64,000 nt of DNA, taken from the NCBI GenBank assembly GCA_910588185.1, contig CAJUQR010000008.1, forward strand, positions 85,933 to 149,932, given 5' to 3'. Origin of the DNA: an uncultured Peptostreptococcaceae bacterium. Lineage in GTDB: Bacteria > Bacillota > Clostridia > Peptostreptococcales > Anaerovoracaceae. Both the position numbers and the translations under genes were made by a program. This document shows, piece after piece, positions 34,715 to 43,749 of the stretch. Position 1 is the first letter of the stretch, and each line of letters begins with the position of its first letter. The notes beneath the pieces were generated by a model. It saw only the letters and a list, made by a program, of their open reading frames with translations. It had not been told where the DNA came from and ran no database searches.

Positions 34715-35806
34715 CTATTTATTATCCTCTTCAAATTTTTTCATGAACTCTATGAGCGCCTCAACGCCTTCCATAGGCATTGCATTATATATGCTTGCTC
34801 TCATTCCGCCTATTGAACGATGACCTGCCAAATTAACAAGTCCTGCACCTTTTGCTTCAGCTACAAATTTTTTATCTAAATCTGCATTACCGGTTACAAA
34901 TACCACATTCATCATAGAACGATCTTCTTTTGCCACAGGACAACTGTAAAGCGTACTGGAATCTATGTAATCATAAAGCTTGTCTGCTTTTTCTTTATTA
35001 CGCTTTTGCATAGCAACAAGGCCGCCTGTAGCCTTAATATGCTTAAACACTTCTCCTGCAACATAAATAGCAAAGCATGGGGGCGTATTGTACATAGAAT
35101 CATTCTCACTATGTATTTTATAATCAAGATATGTAGGCACGTCTTTGCCTGCAAATCCTATTAGATCCTCTCTTACAATAACTATAGTCACTCCTGCCGG
35201 AGCTATATTCTTCTGAGCTCCGGCCCATATCATTCCAAACTTACTTACATCAACAGGTTCAGAAAGTATATTAGAAGACATATCAGCAACAAGCGGGATA
35301 TCTCCAATCTTAGGAATATAATTATATGCCGTTCCATATATGGTATTATTAGTTGTAATATATACGTAATCAGCATCAGGACGAACCTGATCCTTTCCAA
35401 ACTTAGGTACCCAAGTAAAAGTATCTTCTTCTGAAGAAGCTATTACATTTATGTCACCAAATTTGCATGCTTCCTTGTATGCTTTTTTAGCCCATGTTCC
35501 TGTTATGGCGTAATCTGCTTTCATGCTGTTTCTCAAAAGATTCAATGGAATCATAGAGAACTGCAAAGTTCCTCCTCCTTGCAAGAATAAAACTTTATAA
35601 TTATCCGGTATCTCCATAATATCTCTAAGATCAGCTTCTGCCTCTTCTATTATCTTTTTGAAAGATGCTGAACGGTGGCTCATCTCCATAACTGACTGCC
35701 CGCTGCCCTGATAGTTCAGCAAGTCCTCCTTAACTTTTTCCAAAACAGGCAATGGTAACATTGACGGTCCTGCCGAAAAATTATACACTCTATTATATTC
35801 TGTCAT
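34715..35806 (-). CDS. serC: Phosphoserine aminotransferase
   Basis: 363 residues. A PLP enzyme that transfers an amino group from glutamate to 3-phosphohydroxypyruvate in serine synthesis (and may act in PLP formation). The N-terminus NFSAGPSMLP and the pyridoxal lysine in WAGAQKNIAPAG are typical. A frame reaching to 36235 exists but crosses the divergent promoter; the ATG at 35806 has GGAGG 6 bases upstream. Divergent from serA across a 112-base gap. Confidence 0.95.
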   Translation of the reverse strand: MTEYNRVYNFSAGPSMLPLPVLEKVKEDLLNYQGSGQSVMEMSHRSASFKKIIEEAEADLRDIMEIPDNYKVLFLQGGGTLQFSMIPLNLLRNSMKADYAITGTWAKKAYKEACKFGDINVIASSEEDTFTWVPKFGKDQVRPDADYVYITTNNTIYGTAYNYIPKIGDIPLVADMSSNILSEPVDVSKFGMIWAGAQKNIAPAGVTIVIVREDLIGFAGKDVPTYLDYKIHSENDSMYNTPPCFAIYVAGEVFKHIKATGGLVAMQKRNKEKADKLYDYIDSSTLYSCPVAKEDRSMMNVVFVTGNADLDKKFVAEAKGAGLVNLAGHRSIGGMRASIYNAMPMEGVEALIEFMKKFEEDNK

Positions 35807-35839
35807 AACGAACCTCCGAATTTTAAAAAATATACATAC

Positions 35840-35878
35840 ATTGTACCACTTTACCAAGAGCGAGTAAAGTGATATACT
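35840..35878. promoter_or_regulatory. Overlapping divergent serC/serA promoters sharing an inverted repeat
   Basis: Plus strand: TTTACC (35850-35855), 17 bases, TATACT (35873-35878) for serA. Minus strand: TTTACT (35863-35868), 17 bases, TACAAT (35840-35845) for serC. Both -35 boxes lie in one inverted repeat, CACTTTAC-N9-GTAAAGTG (35847-35871). A single protein or polymerase bound there would affect both genes. Inferred from spacing alone. Confidence 0.6.
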
Positions 35879-35918
35879 TATAAGAATAAGAGAAAATCCT
35901 GTGTATTTAGGAGGTAAT

Positions 35919-37052
35919 ATGTTTAAAATATCAACACTTAACAAAATTTCAAAAAAAGGACTTAATCTTTTAGATGACAAATATATCATCACTGAAAAAA
36001 CAGAAGATGCTGACGGTATTCTCGTAAGGAGCCAGGACATGCACTCAATGGAATTAGGCTCTGATCTTAGAGCTATTGCCAGAGCAGGTGCAGGGGTCAA
36101 TAACATTCCTTTAGAAAAATGTGCAGAAAAAGGCATCGTAGTTTTTAACACTCCTGGCGCCAATGCAAACGCTGTAAAAGAACTGGTAATAGCAGGACTC
36201 TTCCTCGCATCAAGAAATATACCAAAGGCTCTCACCTGGGCTGCTTCTCTAAGCGAAGACGTAAGTAAGACAGTAGAAAAAGGTAAATCACAATTTGCAG
36301 GAAGTGAAATAAGCGGAAAAACTCTCGGAGTAGTAGGATTAGGAGCAATAGGAAGAAAAGTGGCTGCCTCCGCTGCCGCTTTAGGTATGAACGTAGCAGG
36401 ATATGATCCGTACTACTCAGGCGGTATGGATACAATAACTATCTGCAATTCCATAGAAGAATTGCTGCCTCAATGCGATTACATAACCATCCACGTACCT
36501 GCAACAGACAGCACAAAGGGAATGTTCAACAAAGAACTGTTTGCAATTATGAAAGATTCAGCTGTTCTCCTTAACTTTTCAAGAGATAAGCTTGTGAACG
36601 ACGTAGATCTTTTAATTGCGCTTGAAACAGGCGCACTTGCTGCTTATGTAACGGATTTTCCAAACGACGCACTTGTTGGAAGAGACAAAGTAATTCTTCT
36701 TCCTCACCTTGGTGCTTCCACTGAAGAAGCTGAAGAAAACTGTGCAGTGATGGCAGTAGAGCAAATGATGAATTATTTCGAAAACGGCAACATCATAAAC
36801 TCTGTAAATTTCCCTAAAGTTGATATGGGACCTCTGGAAAAGGGTGTAAGACTGGCATTCTTCACAAAAGACTGTGACGACCCTGTTGTCTTGGTTCAGG
36901 AACAACTGATAAAATGCGACATCAAAGCGGCTAAAATACAAGGTGCAAACAAGGGTAAATATGGATATGTCCTTGTAGAAGCTGATTTAGATACAGCTCC
37001 TTCCATAGTATTTTATGATAGCAAAATAATAAAGCATGTAACTTTTAAATAA
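35919..37052 (+). CDS. serA: 3-phosphoglycerate dehydrogenase
   Basis: 377 residues. It oxidises 3-phosphoglycerate to phosphohydroxypyruvate, the first step of serine synthesis. A D-2-hydroxyacid dehydrogenase fold with NAD-binding GVVGLGAIGRKVA, the RDKLVND and HLGASTEEAEEN segments, and a short C-terminal region of about 80 residues rather than a full ACT domain. The ATG at 35919 (AGGAGG 4-5 bases before) is chosen over 35901. Divergent from serC with a shared promoter region; the two catalyse consecutive steps. Confidence 0.92.
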   Translation: MFKISTLNKISKKGLNLLDDKYIITEKTEDADGILVRSQDMHSMELGSDLRAIARAGAGVNNIPLEKCAEKGIVVFNTPGANANAVKELVIAGLFLASRNIPKALTWAASLSEDVSKTVEKGKSQFAGSEISGKTLGVVGLGAIGRKVAASAAALGMNVAGYDPYYSGGMDTITICNSIEELLPQCDYITIHVPATDSTKGMFNKELFAIMKDSAVLLNFSRDKLVNDVDLLIALETGALAAYVTDFPNDALVGRDKVILLPHLGASTEEAEENCAVMAVEQMMNYFENGNIINSVNFPKVDMGPLEKGVRLAFFTKDCDDPVVLVQEQLIKCDIKAAKIQGANKGKYGYVLVEADLDTAPSIVFYDSKIIKHVTFK

Positions 37053-37092
37053 AAACACTAAGGGGATTATAAAAAATACCCTCTAATATAAA

Positions 37093-37127
37093 AATCGCTC
37101 AGGCCTTACGGTTTGAGCGATTTTTTA
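37093..37127 (+). terminator. Terminator after serA
   Basis: Arms AATCGCTCA and TGAGCGATT with a 12-base loop, followed by TTTTTTAG. Confidence 0.85.
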
Positions 37128-37159
37128 GTTTATTATATACTTACTTTACAGTACTTTTA

Positions 37160-37921
37160 TTATTTCTTCCCTAAGATTTTCTCTTGTATCTCTTCTGTAA
37201 AAAATGCTTCTTGCAGTTCAAAATATCTTCTCAAGTGTTCCTTTATGGATACATCAGATTTAAATTGGAGCAGCCAATGCTGTTTTTGCATATGTTCCGC
37301 TGCGCTTTGGCGTATCTGAAGCTTAAGCTCTTCATATCTGACAAGTATCTCATTCTCCTTAGCAAACGAGCGTATCTTCGATACTATTCCCAAGGAATAT
37401 CCCAAATCTACGAAAATCACACCATAAAATACACCAATAAAAAACGAAAACGTTATATTCTGAGATAGCCAAATTACCGCATTGATTATATATGGATGAA
37501 CAGCGAAATAATATAAGGCACCAAGCAATGCCCAGTAAATTGAAAACCTAAGGCAAATTATACCTTGTATATTAAATCTTTGTTTTGAATAATCCCAAAG
37601 CTGTATCTTCATTCCCTTTATAAAAATAAGTCCTGCAACATACTCAAATGCTGTCATCACTATAGCCATTATGATGAATAAAATCGCCTTGCTTCCCGCC
37701 GTTACATGTTCAATAAGTCCCGTATTCTCAATACCAGCCAAAAGATATAATGCAGTAAGGCCAAATCCGTAAAGAGGTAAATACGGTCCAATTAAAAATC
37801 CCGGATTTATCCATCTGCGGCTTTTATTATTTGGCGAAAATCTCCTATATACAACCTCAAGGCACCATCCCAGTAGCGAGCCTATGGCAAACAAAAATGC
37901 TAATACTAAAAGATTTGACAT
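37160..37921 (-). CDS. Putative ABC-transporter-type membrane protein (CmpB family)
   Basis: 253 residues with about five hydrophobic segments. The N-terminal block IGSLLGWCLEVVYRRF and WINPGFLIGPYLPLYGFG is the hallmark of the PF06541 family annotated as putative ABC transporter permease. No ATPase gene is adjacent, so the transport role is doubtful. The C-terminal about 60 residues are soluble and charged. It overlaps no other gene and follows the lipid kinase gene by 14 bases, implying co-transcription. Confidence 0.8.
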   Translation of the reverse strand: MSNLLVLAFLFAIGSLLGWCLEVVYRRFSPNNKSRRWINPGFLIGPYLPLYGFGLTALYLLAGIENTGLIEHVTAGSKAILFIIMAIVMTAFEYVAGLIFIKGMKIQLWDYSKQRFNIQGIICLRFSIYWALLGALYYFAVHPYIINAVIWLSQNITFSFFIGVFYGVIFVDLGYSLGIVSKIRSFAKENEILVRYEELKLQIRQSAAEHMQKQHWLLQFKSDVSIKEHLRRYFELQEAFFTEEIQEKILGKK

Positions 37922-37935
37922 CTTTAATCTCCTTG

Positions 37936-38829
37936 CTATTTATTATAATTTAACATTATTTCTATAGCATTATGAAGATTTTCAACATGGATTTCATCAC
38001 AGCCTTCCTGGTATTCACCGTCAAGAGACCATGGTATCTCCTTACTTGCATGTATTTTAAATTCTTTTGCATTTACAAATGTAATCATACTTGACTCATA
38101 ATTTTGAGTTGTAAGCATATGAACTATCTCTGTAATTTCCAAGATATTTTTAGGCGACTTAATCAGCAATAATTCAAATAAACCGTCTCCCATATCTACA
38201 TACTCAGGTTTGAGTGTAAGTATTCCTGCTAAAGAAGTAGAATTGCTTATAGCGCCAAAGATATATTCATCTTCATATATAACTCCATCCGCCTCAATAC
38301 ACATGTGCTCCTTTTTAATAGACCCTATGCTGGTTACACCTTCAAGTATATATGCCAAATGTCCTAAAGCATTTTTTACATTTTGAGGAGTTGCATAAGA
38401 AGTCTGTGTAAAAGCTCCAAAAGACGCCACATAAGAGAATTTTCTTCCATTAAAGCTGCCCACATCAAGAAGCACCTTTTCTCCCTCAACTATATCTTTT
38501 GCAGCCTTAACTATTCCGCTAGATAATTTAAGACTGCTTGCAAAATCATTGGTACTTCCTGCAGGTATATAGCCTATAGGAACCTTATGATCCTTTTCAA
38601 CCATACCTGCTATTACTTCATTAAAAGTCCCGTCTCCTCCTATGCAAGTAACAAGATCCGCCTTGCCTGCATATTCGGCCGCATATATGGTTCCATCCCC
38701 TCGTTTGGTTGTAGTCAAAACTGTAGACATATATCCGGCCTTTGTGAACACATCTATAATCGAAGTAAGATACTTGTTTGCTTTCTTTTTTCCTGAACAT
38801 GGATTGATAATAATCAAATTATTTTTCAT
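37936..38829 (-). CDS. Diacylglycerol/lipid kinase family protein (YegS/BmrU type)
   Basis: 297 residues. The nucleotide-binding VTCIGGDGTFNEVI motif, the N-terminal IINPCSGKKKA and the later GSTNDFASSL are those of DAGK-catalytic proteins that phosphorylate diacylglycerol or related lipids at the membrane. DgkB recycles diacylglycerol from lipoteichoic acid or phospholipid turnover in Gram-positives; the exact lipid here is unknown. Good AAGGGG ribosome binding site. Confidence 0.88.
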   Translation of the reverse strand: MKNNLIIINPCSGKKKANKYLTSIIDVFTKAGYMSTVLTTTKRGDGTIYAAEYAGKADLVTCIGGDGTFNEVIAGMVEKDHKVPIGYIPAGSTNDFASSLKLSSGIVKAAKDIVEGEKVLLDVGSFNGRKFSYVASFGAFTQTSYATPQNVKNALGHLAYILEGVTSIGSIKKEHMCIEADGVIYEDEYIFGAISNSTSLAGILTLKPEYVDMGDGLFELLLIKSPKNILEITEIVHMLTTQNYESSMITFVNAKEFKIHASKEIPWSLDGEYQEGCDEIHVENLHNAIEIMLNYNK

Positions 38830-38888
38830 GACTCTTCCCCTTTTTGTATCTTTTTATCGCCATATATTCTACATTTTTTTAAATATTT

Positions 38889-40724
38889 TTACAAGAAAAA
38901 TCTATAAATAAATGTAGTAATGACGCATAACCCTATTCCCATCATAAGTGGTGCGATAAAAGAAATTCCTGCCCATTTCCAGCTTCCCGACTCTTTTTTT
39001 ATAGAAAGCAGCGTAGTCGCACACGGCCAGTGCATCATAGAAAATATCATAACATTAAGGGCTGTCAAATAAGTCCATCCGTTTGACACAAGTAACTGAT
39101 AGAAGAATTCCAAATCGTTCACCTCAGCCAAAGTACCCTGACTCATATATATCATCATCACGATAGGAAGTACTATTTCATTTGCTGGTATTCCAAGTAT
39201 AAAAGCTGTCAAAATTACTCCGTCAAGTCCCATGATATTGCCCAGAGGTTCAAAAAAGTCCACCACATACATTATCAAACTGCTTCCTGCTATATCTATA
39301 TTGGCTAAAACCCATATTATGAGTCCGGCAGGAGCAGCAACCACAACAGCCCTGCCCAAAACAAACAATGTTCTGTCGAAGACAGACCTGACGATTACCT
39401 TGCCAATTTCGGGCTTTCTGTATGGCGGCAGTTCAAGTGCAAATGAAGACGGCATACCTTTCAAAATGGTTTCTGATAATACTTTTGTCAGCACAAAAGT
39501 TGCAAGTATACCCATGACTACAAGAGCTGTAATGAAAACTGCGCCTTTCAATTTAGATTCTGCTGCAAAAAACATGGTTATAACGGCTATAAGCATAGGG
39601 AATCGTCCATTGCACGGCATAAGAGAATTGGTAAGCATAGCGAGAAGTCTTTCTCTCTTTGAGTCTATTATCCTGCATCCTACAACAGCAGATGCATTGC
39701 ATCCAAGTCCCATGCACATGGTAAGAGCTTGTTTGCCGCAGGCATTGCAGCATTTAAAACATTTATCCAAATTAAACGCTATTCTAGGCAAGAATCCCCA
39801 GTCTTCAAGAAGTGTAAACATAGGGAAGAAAATCGCCATAGGCGGAAGCATTACGGACACAACCCAGGCAAGGACTCTATACATACCGCAGGCTATCATA
39901 TTGCATATACTCTCTCCAAATCCAACTGCCATGAGCCCATCGTACAGCGGCTTCTCAAAAGAAAACAACAACTTGCTGAGCGCCTCTGAAGGATAATTAG
40001 CGCCTTGTATAGTAATCCAAAATACTAAAAGCAATAAAAGCCCCATTACAGGAAATCCTACTATAGGATTTGTAAGTACCTTATCTACACGTATGCTCAC
40101 ATCCTCTTTTTCTTTTTCTCTGCACACAACTAAATCAGCAATTTCCTCAGCTTTCTTAGCTGTATCCTCCGGACTGTCTAAAAGTTCTTCTTTATATCCG
40201 TCAGCTGATACAAGTTTTTTTGTGTCACCTTTCAAAAGCTTACATACGGCTTTTTCCAGCTGATGTTTCATTTCTCTTTTTTTAGAAGACTCTGTAGTTA
40301 TAACATCTATCCCTAAAACCTCTGATAGTTTATCACTGTCAATCTTCATTGCCCTTTTTCTAACTTGATCCATCAAATTTATACACAATATAACGTCGTT
40401 CCTGTGTTTTAAAATCTGCAATGCCAAAATCAAATTTCTTTCAAGACACGTTCCATCGCAAACTATTATTACGCCCTCGCATTCAGGACTGCATATGCAG
40501 TCCCTTGCGACTTCTTCTTCAAGAGAACTGGCCTTTAATGAATAACATCCCGGCGCATCTATAAGATTTATATTCAAATTATCTGTCTTCCATCTCCCTT
40601 GTGCATTGGACACGGTTTTTCCTGCCCAGTTGCCTGTATGCTGATGCATACCTGTAAGACAGTTAAACACCGTACTCTTACCTACGTTAGGATTGCCTGC
40701 CAAGACTATTTTTACCTCATTCAT
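38889..40724 (-). CDS. feoB: Ferrous iron transport protein B
   Basis: 611 residues. The N-terminal G domain has GNPNVGKST, DAPGCY and NLMDQV; the membrane part carries two Gate-like regions with conserved cysteines (MCMGLGCNASAVVGCRI). It imports Fe2+. It is a little shorter than the roughly 650-800 of many FeoB proteins, with a compact linker. The start overlaps feoA by 8 bases (translational coupling). Confidence 0.94.
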   Translation of the reverse strand: MNEVKIVLAGNPNVGKSTVFNCLTGMHQHTGNWAGKTVSNAQGRWKTDNLNINLIDAPGCYSLKASSLEEEVARDCICSPECEGVIIVCDGTCLERNLILALQILKHRNDVILCINLMDQVRKRAMKIDSDKLSEVLGIDVITTESSKKREMKHQLEKAVCKLLKGDTKKLVSADGYKEELLDSPEDTAKKAEEIADLVVCREKEKEDVSIRVDKVLTNPIVGFPVMGLLLLLVFWITIQGANYPSEALSKLLFSFEKPLYDGLMAVGFGESICNMIACGMYRVLAWVVSVMLPPMAIFFPMFTLLEDWGFLPRIAFNLDKCFKCCNACGKQALTMCMGLGCNASAVVGCRIIDSKRERLLAMLTNSLMPCNGRFPMLIAVITMFFAAESKLKGAVFITALVVMGILATFVLTKVLSETILKGMPSSFALELPPYRKPEIGKVIVRSVFDRTLFVLGRAVVVAAPAGLIIWVLANIDIAGSSLIMYVVDFFEPLGNIMGLDGVILTAFILGIPANEIVLPIVMMIYMSQGTLAEVNDLEFFYQLLVSNGWTYLTALNVMIFSMMHWPCATTLLSIKKESGSWKWAGISFIAPLMMGIGLCVITTFIYRFFL

Positions 40725-40944
40725 TCAGCCCCACCTCCACCAATACATTTTGGGCATCTTCATCTCTTATGGCAACTATTGCTCCTCGTATTTTATAGGC
40801 CGTCGGATCTCCAAGGGGACTTCTAAGTATACATTTTATCTTAGTTCCCCTGACTACACCCAAATCCTGAAGCCTTCGGTTTTCTATTAAGTTCTTAGTA
40901 ACCATGCCTTCCTCATCTATTTTCATTTTATTTAAAGCTTTCAT
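40717..40944 (-). CDS. feoA: Ferrous iron transport protein A
   Basis: 75 residues with the SH3-like FeoA pattern (RRLQDLGVVRGTKIKCILRSPLGDPTAYKIRGAI, as separate strands). It supports FeoB. The start has AAAGGA at good distance and the end overlaps feoB. No clear Fur or DtxR box was recognised upstream; a nearby palindrome at 41123-41150 is listed separately. Confidence 0.9.
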   Translation of the reverse strand: MKALNKMKIDEEGMVTKNLIENRRLQDLGVVRGTKIKCILRSPLGDPTAYKIRGAIVAIRDEDAQNVLVEVGLNE

Positions 40945-41122
40945 CGAAAACAGTTCCTTTCACTTAAAATATGCTATTTTCAATATATGAACTTACTGTA
41001 TGTGAGGTGTCAATTTGCAAGAGTTGCAAAAGGCAAAACAACTGGATAGTTCAACGGTTCAATCCACATAAAAAACTATATAAATATGAACTCTTACCAT
41101 GCTCTTTTTATATGTACATTGA

Positions 41123-41150
41123 AATATGTATGACTTAATTCATACATATT
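41123..41150. repeat. Perfect 10-base inverted repeat in the 450-base gap upstream of feoA
   Basis: AATATGTATG and CATACATATT flank an 8-base spacer. A second, weaker copy of the same half-site pair (TGTATG..CATACG) lies near 41305-41325. The gap 40945-41403 otherwise holds only AT-rich sequence and the YihY terminator; no gene was found. It could be an operator or a small RNA stem. Confidence 0.5.
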
Positions 41151-41352
41151 TTAACGTTATTAATGGTTTGCTCTGATTTTTATGCCTTTTGACTATAAAT
41201 AAGATAAAATTTTTATATACTCCCTTTGCAAAAGCCATACAAAAATAACCTTTTTTCGGTCAAAAAACAGGGCGTCATCATACAATTTATTTGCTTTATA
41301 TAATTATGTATGATTCTTCCATACGCAAAAAATAATCAAATAACAACTCCAA

Positions 41353-41388
41353 TAAAAAAGCTGCCGTATTAAAATCCTCGGCAGCCTC
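41353..41388 (-). terminator. Terminator after the YihY-family gene
   Basis: Arms GCTGCCG/CGGCAGC with a 12-base loop, then TTTTTTATT on the minus strand. Confidence 0.85.
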
Positions 41389-41403
41389 AAAAATCTTATT
41401 TAA

Positions 41404-42300
41404 TTAAAATATATTCAGCGGTTTTCTCTTTGCTTTAGCCTCTTCAGCTATAGGTATCTTATTATTTGAACGCATCGCCCACCAAACTCTGTTAAAAGTG
41501 ATTCCAAGGCACATAACCCATGCCAAAAACCAAAACCATAACATCAATACTACTATATTAGAAAAAGAACCATACAAGATATCGTAATTGGTAGACTTGC
41601 TGGTATATATGGTATACACATAAGTAACCACCAAAAATCCCACTGCTGCAAATATGCTTCCCGGTATGATATCCCGGAAAGGTACTCTCTTTGTAGGTAA
41701 AATATAATAGTTATAAGATATCATTAAAAAATACATAGCAAGAGCCATAGGCCACCTGAGAAGAACCCATGCAGCTGATGAAATTTCTTTTCCCACTACG
41801 GCTCCAAACACAACATTTAAAATAAGTTCTCCATATGCCAAAACTACCAATGAAAACACTACAGTAAATATGGTGACAGCAATGGTTCTAACAGATTTTA
41901 GCCTGTCTCTGACAAAGCCTTGCCCTATAACTTCTCCGTCTGTCAAAGTATAGTTTGAAACTCTTATCAGTGCAAATTGAGCCCTCGATGCTGAGTACAA
42001 AGCCAGTATTCCAAGGAAAATATTATTTGCGCCAGATGGCGAATACTCTAAAAACGAAAGCATCTGGTCAGCGCCTTCCACAGAAACATTGGCAGATATC
42101 CATAGTTTTATTTCATTTAAAGATAAAGAAAAAAATCCTAAAAGCTGCGATGTCAGTATCAATATAGGAATTATAGATAAAAACAGTGAAAATGCTATCT
42201 GTGCCGCAACGCCCTGATAATATGGATCCTGAAATTGATCCAGCATCATCAGCAGCATCTTTTTAATATACTTTCCGGCACTTGTTAACCTTTTCTTCAT
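41404..42300 (-). CDS. YihY/BrkB family membrane protein
   Basis: 298 residues with about six membrane helices and the family blocks FSLFLSIIPILIL, LYSASRAQFALIRVSN and WFWFLAWVMCLGITFN. Formerly called ribonuclease BN, a name no longer supported; the function is unknown, possibly lipid or transport related. The ATG at 42300 overlaps the rdgB stop (TGATG); an in-frame TTG just before it is less likely. Last gene of the rph-rdgB-yihY unit. Confidence 0.85.
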   Translation of the reverse strand: MKKRLTSAGKYIKKMLLMMLDQFQDPYYQGVAAQIAFSLFLSIIPILILTSQLLGFFSLSLNEIKLWISANVSVEGADQMLSFLEYSPSGANNIFLGILALYSASRAQFALIRVSNYTLTDGEVIGQGFVRDRLKSVRTIAVTIFTVVFSLVVLAYGELILNVVFGAVVGKEISSAAWVLLRWPMALAMYFLMISYNYYILPTKRVPFRDIIPGSIFAAVGFLVVTYVYTIYTSKSTNYDILYGSFSNIVVLMLWFWFLAWVMCLGITFNRVWWAMRSNNKIPIAEEAKAKRKPLNIF

Positions 42301-42905
42301 CAAACATTCGCCCTTTCATTCAAAAGCTTTTCTAATTTGCAAAGAGCCTTAGCTCTGTGGCTTATTAAATTCTTTTCACCTGCACTCAGCTGTGCAAAAG
42401 TTTTATCATACCCTTCCGGTACAAATAAAGGATCATACCCAAAACCATTTTCTCCTACCGGCACTTCTATTATATGTCCCGGACATTCTCCCCTTGCCAC
42501 CAATGTTTCTCCGTCAGGAAAAATCAATGTTATCACCGAAACAAACTTGGCAGCTCTCTCTTCTTGACAAATACCGTCAAGTAATTTTAGAAGTTTTTCA
42601 TTATTTTTTATATCATCACACTCTTCGCCCGCAAATCTTGCAGAATAAACACCCGGAGCACCGTCAAGGTAATCTACCATCAAACCTGAATCGTCTGCTA
42701 CAGTTATTTCACCTGTGACTTTCATAATTTCCTCAGCCTTTTTAAGAGAATTTTCTTCAAAAGTTTCTCCGTCCTCTTTTATTTCAAACTTTGGAACCCC
42801 TGCATCATCTCTTGATATGACTTTCATTCCGAATTTACTCATTATAGCCTGTATTTCCTCTATTTTATGTGCATTGGAAGATGCTGCAATAATTGTTTTT
42901 AACAT
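42300..42905 (-). CDS. rdgB: XTP/dITP diphosphatase
   Basis: 201 residues. It removes non-canonical purine nucleotides (XTP, dITP) from the pool. The N-terminal ASSNAHKIEEI, TVADDSGLMVDYLDGAPGVYSARFAG, and FGYDPLFVPEG blocks are diagnostic. Six bases after rph, a very common pairing in Firmicutes. Confidence 0.93.
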   Translation of the reverse strand: MLKTIIAASSNAHKIEEIQAIMSKFGMKVISRDDAGVPKFEIKEDGETFEENSLKKAEEIMKVTGEITVADDSGLMVDYLDGAPGVYSARFAGEECDDIKNNEKLLKLLDGICQEERAAKFVSVITLIFPDGETLVARGECPGHIIEVPVGENGFGYDPLFVPEGYDKTFAQLSAGEKNLISHRAKALCKLEKLLNERANV

Positions 42906-42910
42906 AATAT

Positions 42911-43624
42911 CTATATTTCTCCTGTAATTTTCTTTTGTATCTTATGTAATTTGCTGCATCCTTTAGATGCCAATTCGAGAAGCTCTGCAAGCTCCTCTCC
43001 TATAAACGGTCTTTCCTCGCCTGTGCCTTGTATTTCTATATATTCACCTTTGTCAGTCATAACTACGTTCATGTCAACAGCAGCTTTAGAATCTTCCGCA
43101 TAGCAAAGATCCAGAATACTTTGACAATCTAAAACTCCCACACTTACGGCAGATACAAATCCTGTAAGGGGAATCTCATCTATAAGACTTTCTTCTTTCA
43201 TCCATTTCATCGCTTCTACCATTGCAACAAATGCACCTGTAATTGAAGCGGTTCTGGTACCTCCGTCTGCCTGAATCACATCACAGTCTATAAATATAGT
43301 TCTCTCTCCTAATTTTTTCATATCTACAACAGAACGAAGAGATCTGCCGATTAGTCTTTGAATCTCCACACTTCTTCCGTCAGTCTTACCCTTATCTCTC
43401 TTTTTTCTTGTGCCTGTAGAACCCGGTAACATGGCGTATTCCGCAGTTATCCATCCCTGTCCGCTGCCTACAAGATGTCTTGCTGTATTGTCTTCCACGC
43501 TGGCAGTGCATATGACTTTAGTATTACCCATCTCTATAAGTACAGAGCCCTGAGGACTCATAAGATAATTATTTGTAATATTAACCTTCCTTAATTGATC
43601 TTTCTCTCTTCCATCAACTCTCAT
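42911..43624 (-). CDS. rph: Ribonuclease PH
   Basis: 237 residues. A phosphate-dependent 3'-5' exoribonuclease that trims tRNA ends. RVDGREKDQLR at the N-terminus, the RSVEIQRLIGRSLR segment and CDVIQADGGTRTASITGA match the family. First gene of the rph-rdgB-yihY transcript, with a GTGGAG site upstream. Confidence 0.94.
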   Translation of the reverse strand: MRVDGREKDQLRKVNITNNYLMSPQGSVLIEMGNTKVICTASVEDNTARHLVGSGQGWITAEYAMLPGSTGTRKKRDKGKTDGRSVEIQRLIGRSLRSVVDMKKLGERTIFIDCDVIQADGGTRTASITGAFVAMVEAMKWMKEESLIDEIPLTGFVSAVSVGVLDCQSILDLCYAEDSKAAVDMNVVMTDKGEYIEIQGTGEERPFIGEELAELLELASKGCSKLHKIQKKITGEI

Positions 43625-43749
43625 ATCATTTCTCCACTCTCTTTTCTTTTATCTATATTTTACCATAACAGCCCTTTTATTACAAAACATTTGTAATAGC
43701 ATCAAGCCTGCTTTATAATATTATTAATTTATTTTTATGGAGGATAAAT

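Noticed and set aside
35807..36235. Upstream extension of serC by about 140 residues
   Set aside because: It crosses the divergent promoter and the start of serA, and a strong GGAGG precedes the ATG at 35806, which gives the normal family N-terminus.
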